From: Nitrospirota bacterium
GTDB lineage: Bacteria > JACPQY01
Assembly: GCA_016180645.1 (NCBI GenBank)
Contig: JACPAV010000004.1
Span: 1 to 64,000, forward strand
Direction of reading: 5' to 3'
Length of the DNA: 64,000 nucleotides
Shown here: piece by piece, positions 57,990 to 64,000 of the stretch
How the letters are laid out: the number at the start of each line of letters is the position of its first letter
How positions within the stretch are numbered: the first letter of the stretch is position 1
Program-made: the position numbers and the translations under genes
Notes under the pieces: generated by a model
Seen by the model: the letters and a program-made list of their open reading frames with translations, nothing else
Told to the model about the DNA's origin: nothing
Database searches by the model: none

Positions 57990-60419
57990 TCAGAATCCCA
58001 GATCGTTCTCGTAGAACTTGTTGGGGTCGAGTTGGTCCGGTTCCGGGGCGTACTGCTGCGGCTCGGACCCGGCGAGGTAGGCTTCGTAAACCACTTTCCT
58101 GCTGCTGTCGATGGCGCGGAGGCCCGAGTCCGCGTCGATCTTCACAAACACAATGCCTTCGGGGACGGTGAACTCTTCCACCGGCTCGCTCTCCAGCGCC
58201 TTCTGCATAAAATCCAACCAAATCGGCGCGGCATAGGCCGTGCCCGTAGCTCGTCCTCCCATGCTGTGTGCGTCGTCGTGCCCGACCCACACCGTCGCCA
58301 GGAGCTGCGGCGTGTAACCGACGAACCAGGCGTCGCGGGAATCCGTGGTCGTGCCCGTCTTCCCCGCGGCGGGCCGGCCCAGAACGGAAACGGGATGGCC
58401 CGTCCCAAACCAGATCACTTCCTTCATGAGGTGCGTGGTGAGGTAGGCGATTTGCGGCGTCATCACCTGCTCCCCGGTGGCCTCTTTCACTTCGTACTGC
58501 TGATCTCCGAGCTGAACGATCGATTTTGGAACGCTTTTTCCATGCAGAATGTCTTTCCCCTCCAATAGTTCCCCGCTGCGACCGTATACGGCGCGGATGA
58601 ACGTCGGCTCCACCCGGCGCCCTCCGCTGGCGAAGACAAGATACGGCAGACTCAGTTCCACGGAGGTCAGCGCCGACGATCCAAGCGCCAGGGAGAGGTT
58701 GCGATCGAGGTCGACGGAAACGCCCACCCGACGGGCGAATTCAATGGCCGCATCCACACCGATCTCCCGGAGAATTTTCACCGTCACAATGTTCCGGGAA
58801 TGGATCAGTCCCTCGCGAAAGGTGGTCGGACCCTGGAACTCCTTCTCAAAGTTGCGGGGTTTCCACATTTCCTCATCGTCGTGCAGGCGGAATGGAAGGA
58901 CCACGGGTGTGTCGTACATCATCGTGCTGGCGGTGAATCCTTTTTCGAGCGCCGCGGCGTAGATGATGGGCTTGAACGCGCTCCCCGGCTGTCGCTTCGC
59001 CTGCGTCGCCCGATTGAACTGGCTCTTGGAATAATCGTATCCGCCGGCCATCGCACGCACCTCGCCGGTCTTCACATCCGTCGCCAGGATGGACCCTTGA
59101 ATTCCCGGCTCCGGATCCAGCGCCACGGTCGCTTCCTGTTCGCCGGAAAGCTTCTTGATGTGAAGAGGAAGCACGTCGCCCACGGCAAAAAGCCTGAGCG
59201 CCGATCGGCCCTCGCCCGGCGCCAGCCAGGCGTAGTCATCCGGTCTGACCGTGGCAATCCGGCCGCCCAGGTCGAGCCGAAGCTCGCGCTTGCTCTTGAT
59301 CACCGCGGTGACCACTCCTTCGGCGCGGTCTCCCGGTTGAAGCTTCGATTGTCGGTCGAACAGCTCGGTGAGATAGGCTTCGACCTCGCCCGGACCCGTA
59401 AGTTTGCGGAGCGGCCCATGATAGCCTTCCGCCTTGTCCAGGCGTTCGAGCCCGCGGCGCACGGCCCCCTCGGCGGCCTCCTGGGCTCCGAGTTCCACGG
59501 TGGTGTAGACTTTCAATCCCTGTGAGTAAAGCGCATGGGCGCCGTATTTCGACTCGATGTGACGCCGGACTTGCTCAACGAAGTAGGGGGCGGCATAGAC
59601 GGTGTCGGAAGGCTGAGGGTAGAGTGGGAGCGGCTGCTGCCACGCCTCCGTTGCCTTGGCCTCCGGGATGTATCCATCTTCCACCATCCGCCGGAGGACA
59701 TATTTTTGCCGATTCTTTCCCTGCTCCGAATTGTTGTAGGGCGAATAGGTGTTGGGCGCGGGAGCCAGGCCCGCCAAGAAGGCCCCCTCGGCCACGGTCA
59801 ACTCAGGGGTCGATTTGTGGAAATACATTTGGGCCGCCGCCTCCACGCCATAGGCGCCGTGACCGAGGAAGATTTGATTGAGGTACAGGTAGAGAATCTC
59901 ATCCTTGGAGAGGTTTTTCTCGATCCGGAACGCGAGGAGGGCCTCCTTGATTTTTCGCGAATAGCTGCGGCCTCGGTAGCGCAGGATGCTCCGCGTGAGC
60001 TGCTGGGTGATCGTGCTTCCCCCCTGGACCACCTCTCCCGCGAGCACGTTGCGGCCGAGGGCGCGCGCGATGCCCCAGTAGTCGATGCCTTTATGCTTGT
60101 AGAAATGCTGGTCCTCCGCCGCCACGAATGCATCCATGACGTGCTTGGGCACGCTCTCAAGCGGGACGATGTATCGCTTCTCGCTGAAAAATTCGGCGAT
60201 GACGCTGTTGTCCCGCGCATAAAAAGTGGTGACGGTGGATGGCTCGTAGTGTTTCAGGATGCTTTTCACGTCCGGAATGACTTTGGTGTAATACCAAAGG
60301 ACTCCGACCCCCAAGCCGAGGCTGAGCGCGATGGACGCGAAACTGACCCGCAGCACGAGCCGCAATGTTTTCATCATGAAGGCAGACTCTTTCCGCTTTT
60401 TCTTGGTGATCCGCTTCAT
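57990..60419 (-). CDS. mrcA: Penicillin-binding protein 1A (bifunctional)
   Basis: This ~809-residue protein has a cytoplasmic Lys-rich start and one transmembrane helix (ALSLGLGVGVLWYYT). The glycosyltransferase motifs are EDQHFYKHKGID and GGSTITQQLTRS. The transpeptidase motifs are PGSAFKPIIYA (SxxK), SRN in IHSRNIVTVK and AGKTGTTTD (KTG). An OB-like inserted domain lies between (RAEGVVTAVIKSKRELRLDLGG). It polymerises and crosslinks peptidoglycan. ATG 60419 was used; GTG 60434 is possible. Confidence 0.95.
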   Translation of the reverse strand: MKRITKKKRKESAFMMKTLRLVLRVSFASIALSLGLGVGVLWYYTKVIPDVKSILKHYEPSTVTTFYARDNSVIAEFFSEKRYIVPLESVPKHVMDAFVAAEDQHFYKHKGIDYWGIARALGRNVLAGEVVQGGSTITQQLTRSILRYRGRSYSRKIKEALLAFRIEKNLSKDEILYLYLNQIFLGHGAYGVEAAAQMYFHKSTPELTVAEGAFLAGLAPAPNTYSPYNNSEQGKNRQKYVLRRMVEDGYIPEAKATEAWQQPLPLYPQPSDTVYAAPYFVEQVRRHIESKYGAHALYSQGLKVYTTVELGAQEAAEGAVRRGLERLDKAEGYHGPLRKLTGPGEVEAYLTELFDRQSKLQPGDRAEGVVTAVIKSKRELRLDLGGRIATVRPDDYAWLAPGEGRSALRLFAVGDVLPLHIKKLSGEQEATVALDPEPGIQGSILATDVKTGEVRAMAGGYDYSKSQFNRATQAKRQPGSAFKPIIYAAALEKGFTASTMMYDTPVVLPFRLHDDEEMWKPRNFEKEFQGPTTFREGLIHSRNIVTVKILREIGVDAAIEFARRVGVSVDLDRNLSLALGSSALTSVELSLPYLVFASGGRRVEPTFIRAVYGRSGELLEGKDILHGKSVPKSIVQLGDQQYEVKEATGEQVMTPQIAYLTTHLMKEVIWFGTGHPVSVLGRPAAGKTGTTTDSRDAWFVGYTPQLLATVWVGHDDAHSMGGRATGTAYAAPIWLDFMQKALESEPVEEFTVPEGIVFVKIDADSGLRAIDSSRKVVYEAYLAGSEPQQYAPEPDQLDPNKFYENDLGF

Positions 60420-60531
60420 CCTGAGATTCCGCACCCGTTGACCCCTATCCGTGGGAGTGACTATTTTCCCTCAAAGCCCTCCTGTTTTCAACCCACCGCC
60501 GCGTACTATGGAGGCTTAGCCTCGATAGTCG

Positions 60532-61761
60532 CTAGAAGGGGTAGTCCAGCGAGACGTGAGCGGCGGGACCCTCTGGACTGACGCCCACATCGATGGAAGC
60601 CACCAGGCTGTTCGTAACGATGAAGCGCCACGAGCCCCCCAAGGCCCTCGCCCACGGCCCGGAGGGCGCAAGGTCCCCGAAAGAACCGAAGACGCGCCCC
60701 ACCTCGACAAAGACGGCCGGTTCGAGCGCCACGGGCACCCTGAGAATCTTCGCCCGTGCCAACAGCCATCGCTGCTCCACCGAACCCGCGACGCGACCCC
60801 AGTCGGTGAACCGGTTGTAACCGTATCCCCGGAAGCTCCACTTGCCACCCAGCGTCGGCCGCTCGAAGAATGGAGTGTCACGGTCGCCGATCATCTGATC
60901 CAAGAAAAGCCGTGCGGCCAGCACCAGGCGCTCCCCGCCGAAGGACACATATCTTCTGACCTCGCCACCCCACGCCCAGTAGTCCGCCCCGCTCCCGGCC
61001 TCCCGCCATGAACCGCGAATGCCCAGGGAGGCAAGCGATCCGCTGTGGGGAAGGTTCTGGCGATCGCGGGAGTCGTAGCGTAGCGTGTAACCCTCGGAGT
61101 GGATGAACGCATCCCGCAGGCCGTCGAGGTCGCGCCACTTCTCAAGGGTGTATTCTTCACGTGGACCGACGTGCGTGGGGCGGACCTCGCCGCGATGGAG
61201 AGTAAAATCGAGGCCGAGTTCGAGCCGTTCCGAGAGAATGAAAGCGATGGTGCCGTATCCGCCCCGATCCACGTAGGCGTAGTGCGATTCATCGCGCGGC
61301 GTGGTCCCCGCTCCGTAGCCGTAGAAGCGGAAAGCCGGATCACGCATGAGCAGCGCCCTCCCTCGAAACCCGACCCGATCCTTCCACCATCGTGGGACGC
61401 GAAAGTCGAAATACGACTCGTGATAGTTCTTGCCGCCCAGGGAGCTGTACACCCGCCAGTTGTTTCCCTCCGGCGTGTATCGGTAATAGCGGAAAGTGCC
61501 CATCGGCCCGTACGATTCGTGGTAGCTCCCTGAAGGGGCAAGGATCGATTCGGTGAACTCGTTCTCGATTTCGGTGAAGGAAAGAATCAATCCGGCGTTG
61601 TAGCCCGTGGTCGGGTTGAGGGAAAACATCGGCACGGGCACGACGATGAGTCGCGCAAAACACGGGGGGGGGGCCGCGAGGGTGCACAAGGCGCCCCAGA
61701 AGCATGCGATCCATCGAATGGGTCGGCCCACGACGGGCGTATTGTAGTGATACGGATTCAT
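60532..61761 (-). CDS. Omp85/surface-antigen-type outer-membrane barrel (no POTRA)
   Basis: This is 409 residues. The signal sequence (IRWIACFWGALCTLAAPPPCFA) carries a ten-G/C homopolymer at 61664-61673 encoding the Pro-Pro-Pro. The barrel has the Omp85 motif GGKWSFRGYGYNRFTD and ends SLDYPF. POTRA domains, needed for BAM-like assembly, are absent, so it resembles the patatin-associated or D15-like barrel-only proteins. Start ATG 61761 lies 44 bp from a divergent phosphodiesterase gene; the open frame upstream to 62220 is a shadow of that gene. Confidence 0.75.
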   Translation of the reverse strand: MNPYHYNTPVVGRPIRWIACFWGALCTLAAPPPCFARLIVVPVPMFSLNPTTGYNAGLILSFTEIENEFTESILAPSGSYHESYGPMGTFRYYRYTPEGNNWRVYSSLGGKNYHESYFDFRVPRWWKDRVGFRGRALLMRDPAFRFYGYGAGTTPRDESHYAYVDRGGYGTIAFILSERLELGLDFTLHRGEVRPTHVGPREEYTLEKWRDLDGLRDAFIHSEGYTLRYDSRDRQNLPHSGSLASLGIRGSWREAGSGADYWAWGGEVRRYVSFGGERLVLAARLFLDQMIGDRDTPFFERPTLGGKWSFRGYGYNRFTDWGRVAGSVEQRWLLARAKILRVPVALEPAVFVEVGRVFGSFGDLAPSGPWARALGGSWRFIVTNSLVASIDVGVSPEGPAAHVSLDYPF

Positions 61762-61805
61762 TGGCTCAACCTGGCCTAATTTGTCATACAATACGGCGGG
61801 GAAGG

Positions 61806-63161
61806 ATGACGAAAATCGCGGGGATCTCCATGGTGGCCGCCGGTCTCGTCGCTCAAGCCCTGTGGCCCGCCGAACTTCCGGCGGACGATCGGCCCCTGCT
61901 GGTCCTTGCGTTGGACGGGATTTCGCTCGATGCCGCAAAGGAGGTTTGGGAGGAAGGCGCTTTTCCGGGATTCCATCCGCCCTCGGGAAACATCGCCCCG
62001 TTTCCCAGTCTGACCGACGTCTCGATGTCCGGCATGTTCCACGCGGGTCCCGTCCCCGGCTACGAGGAGATCTACTACGACACGACCCGGCACGCCCTGG
62101 CCGGAACCACGTGGAGTTATCTTCGGGCGACGAAGTTCGAACGGAGCCGGCAGAGTTACTACGGTCTCCTCCACTACGCCGATTCGCGGTTCTGGGAGAT
62201 CCCGAACAATCTCTTCCCAAAACTTCTACTCGGATTCGATCTCTGGCGGTTCTTCCGCTCCGACGCCATCGAACGATTCGCAGCGAACCCGGCGGCTTTC
62301 CATTCGCCCCTGTCGCCCGGATCGCGCATCATCGTGACGTACCTCGAATCGGGGGACGTGGTGGCTCACCAGACCGGCCACGAGGGGGCGGTCGCCTACT
62401 TGCGCGTCCTTGCGGAATTCCTGGAGGTCATGCGGAAAAAGGCCGGTGAACCCTTCGATGCCCTGATCTTTTCCGATCATGGCAACGCGGAGGGAATATC
62501 GCGCTTCTGTCCGGTAACGCGGTTCCTTCGAGAACGGGGTTACCGCGTGGAGGACCGGGTCTCAGGGCGCAGAAGCGTGGTCGTGCCCACGTTCGGTCTC
62601 ATCAGCAGCGTGGCCCTGCACGCGGCCCGCGAGGAGTCCGAGGAACTGGCCGCGGCCATCGCGGGCCTGTCGTGTGTCGATATGGTGTTTTCCGGCGAAA
62701 AGGGGATGTACACTGTGCGGCATGGTGGACAACTGGCCCGAATTGAGCACGACCGGTCATCCGACTCCTACGCGTACCGCCCGGAGGAGGGCGATCCGTT
62801 GGGTTACCGGTCCGTCATGAAGAACATGGGAGACTCGGGCTATCTGGACTCGAATGGATTCGCCTCCTCCCGGCGATGGTTCGACGCCACGGCCGATTCG
62901 GCCTATCCCAACGCGCTCGAAAGAACGGCGGAGGCCTTCGAGTCGCTCGTGCAGAATCCGGCGACGATCCTCCTGAGCCTCAAGCCGGGCACGTTCTACG
63001 GTCGAAGCGACATCCGCTTCTGGACACGGCTCGAATCCACCCATGGAGGCATGGCGCGCGAGGAAAGCCTCGGGTTCGTCATGACCACGCTTCGTCCGCT
63101 TCCGCCGTTCGTGCGATATAAGGACTTTTTGGGAAGTCTTCTTGGAGGTGCGACCGAATGA
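61806..63161 (+). CDS. Alkaline-phosphatase-superfamily phosphodiesterase
   Basis: This is 451 residues with a hydrophobic N-terminus (likely exported). Metal-site motifs of the superfamily are LLVLALDGISLD (Asp, first metal), SLTDVSMSGMFHAGP (nucleophile Thr/Ser region), GDVVAHQTGHEG, LIFSDHGNAEG (Asp-His pair) and TRLESTHGGMA (His). It is a nucleotide pyrophosphatase/phosphodiesterase-like enzyme acting in the periplasm; the substrate is unknown. GGGGAAGG lies just upstream of ATG 61806. It overlaps the next gene by 4 nt. Confidence 0.82.
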   Translation: MTKIAGISMVAAGLVAQALWPAELPADDRPLLVLALDGISLDAAKEVWEEGAFPGFHPPSGNIAPFPSLTDVSMSGMFHAGPVPGYEEIYYDTTRHALAGTTWSYLRATKFERSRQSYYGLLHYADSRFWEIPNNLFPKLLLGFDLWRFFRSDAIERFAANPAAFHSPLSPGSRIIVTYLESGDVVAHQTGHEGAVAYLRVLAEFLEVMRKKAGEPFDALIFSDHGNAEGISRFCPVTRFLRERGYRVEDRVSGRRSVVVPTFGLISSVALHAAREESEELAAAIAGLSCVDMVFSGEKGMYTVRHGGQLARIEHDRSSDSYAYRPEEGDPLGYRSVMKNMGDSGYLDSNGFASSRRWFDATADSAYPNALERTAEAFESLVQNPATILLSLKPGTFYGRSDIRFWTRLESTHGGMAREESLGFVMTTLRPLPPFVRYKDFLGSLLGGATE

Positions 63162-64000
63162 TGATCTTCATTCGAAGATGGCTCCTCCTCGCCGCCATGG
63201 CGGCGCCCTCCACTCTCACGGGGACCCGTCCCGCGTTCGCCAATCCGCAGGACACATTCGGGTTCGGAGGCCGCGGCCCCGCCATGGGCAACGCCCAGGT
63301 GGCCGACGCACGCGATCTCTCGGCGGTCTACTACAACCCGGCCACGATGTTTCTCATCCCGGATGGAGAAGGGCTGGACCATTTTTCGATCGCCACCCTT
63401 GCTGCCGTGGACGATCTCTATGTGCGCAACCCGACGGGCGGCGACATCGGCAACCCGATCATCAATTCCTACAATGTGGGCATGGGCATGGTGGATGGCA
63501 TCGGAACACCATGGTTCAGGTCCGGTCTGAATTTCCAGATCCCCATTTTCCGGCTCCAACTCCAGCGCACCTATTTCCCGGACGAGCGCGAGGCTTTCTT
63601 TTCCAACAAACTGAATTTCGAATTCTATGGGGGCCGTTTCCAGCGCCAGGTGGTCATGCCGGCCGTGGCGTTTCGTCCGCACCGCCTGGTGTCTTTTGGC
63701 GCGGGCATTTCCCTTTTCACGTTCTCCCAGACGGATACGGATGTGTATCTCGCGGACGTCCTGGACCAAAGCAAAGCGTTCATCAATTTGCGCGGCGACC
63801 AGCAGAATACGAACAGCCTGACCTATGGACTCCTGTTCTGGCCGATGGAACGCCTGCGGCTCGGCGCGGTGTATCGCGACAGTGAGAGTTTTGTCATCCG
63901 GGGGCTCAGCAAGGTCGAAGTTGAGGATTTCCACCAGTTCTCGGATCAGCTCCTGGATTTCCGGGTTCAGTTTCGGCCGTCACAAGCGGGCCTCGGGGCG
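63158..64000 (+). CDS. FadL/OmpP1-like outer-membrane channel (partial)
   Basis: The gene starts at ATG 63158, overlapping the upstream stop by 4 nt (ATGA), and runs off the window end after 281 codons. A signal peptide (WLLLAAMAAPSTLTGTRPAFA) leads into NPQDTFGFGGRGPAMGNAQVADARDLSAVYYNPATM, with a break after FGFGG. This is the FadL-type N-terminal hatch with the GxG-x-A-x-A-DDxSA-xYxNPA signature. Amphipathic strands follow. Such channels import hydrophobic compounds. It is likely paired in function with the phosphodiesterase. Confidence 0.85.
   Translation, partial: MMIFIRRWLLLAAMAAPSTLTGTRPAFANPQDTFGFGGRGPAMGNAQVADARDLSAVYYNPATMFLIPDGEGLDHFSIATLAAVDDLYVRNPTGGDIGNPIINSYNVGMGMVDGIGTPWFRSGLNFQIPIFRLQLQRTYFPDEREAFFSNKLNFEFYGGRFQRQVVMPAVAFRPHRLVSFGAGISLFTFSQTDTDVYLADVLDQSKAFINLRGDQQNTNSLTYGLLFWPMERLRLGAVYRDSESFVIRGLSKVEVEDFHQFSDQLLDFRVQFRPSQAGLGA

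Overview
The window is GC-rich, densely coded chromosomal DNA of a Gram-negative bacterium. The evidence is a type II secretion system (T2SS), several outer-membrane barrels, many lipoproteins with lipoboxes, PBP1A, and a zapA / 6S RNA / 5-formyl-THF cyclo-ligase arrangement. The mix of T2SS, RNase Y plus RNase E/G, FG-GAP and propeller lipoproteins, and apparent selenoproteins fits a deltaproteobacterial-type (Desulfobacterota/Myxococcota-like) or neighbouring uncultured lineage. I cannot fix the phylum. No tRNA, rRNA or CRISPR array was seen.

1-6.3 kb: a decayed IS (internally deleted transposase), an RRM RNA-binding protein with a small charged partner and a terminator, a MaoC-like hydratase, a GH38-type lipoprotein, a Lon-N-domain protein, and a sigma-54-like promoter before a tiny membrane protein. 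6.3-9.5 kb: a minus-strand defence island. A Mrr-like endonuclease and a type II restriction-modification pair are each followed by an attC-like integron recombination site. The distal site abuts a 5'-truncated brnT followed by brnA. 9.7-12.7 kb: T2SS genes gspL-M-N. 12.9-19.8 kb: plus-strand housekeeping genes (zapB-like, zapA, 6S RNA, fau, rny, adh, tyrS, RNase E/G), with overlapping ends in most of the run.

19.9-23.8 kb: two lipoproteins, then a three-gene cluster in which two reading frames appear to be interrupted by UGA read as selenocysteine. One is a 55-residue membrane peptide. The other is a protein-disulfide-oxidoreductase-like thioredoxin whose second active site reads U-P-H-C. 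A DUF302 gene lies between them. 24.1-31 kb: T2SS gspC-D-E-F, with a vapBC toxin-antitoxin pair between gspE and gspF. gspG-K are absent here, so the T2SS locus is split. 31-36.4 kb: ispA, xseB, xseA, an MBL hydrolase, a SPOR protein and a DUF5610-like protein.

36.4-43 kb: accessory DNA with a DUF4143-type ATPase, a large unknown lipoprotein bracketed by inverted 20-mers and RAYT-type transposase debris, and a larA-like gene whose 3' end is duplicated on the far side of that segment. 43-48.3 kb: a copper monooxygenase-like lipoprotein, a glycoside hydrolase lipoprotein, a cNMP-patatin protein and a DUF4258/DUF2283 pair. 48.4-56.8 kb: two tandem paralogous giants (HExxH metalloprotease, TolB-like propeller, outer-membrane barrel) followed by an FG-GAP lipoprotein. 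56.9-64 kb: a retropepsin-like protease, a small OM barrel, PBP1A, a stand-alone Omp85-type barrel divergent from an alkaline-phosphatase-superfamily enzyme, and the 5' part of a FadL-like channel gene running off the end.

Dispersed repeats (REP-like palindromes, a GGTACCGCACC family, short AT-rich motifs) sit in most intergenic gaps.
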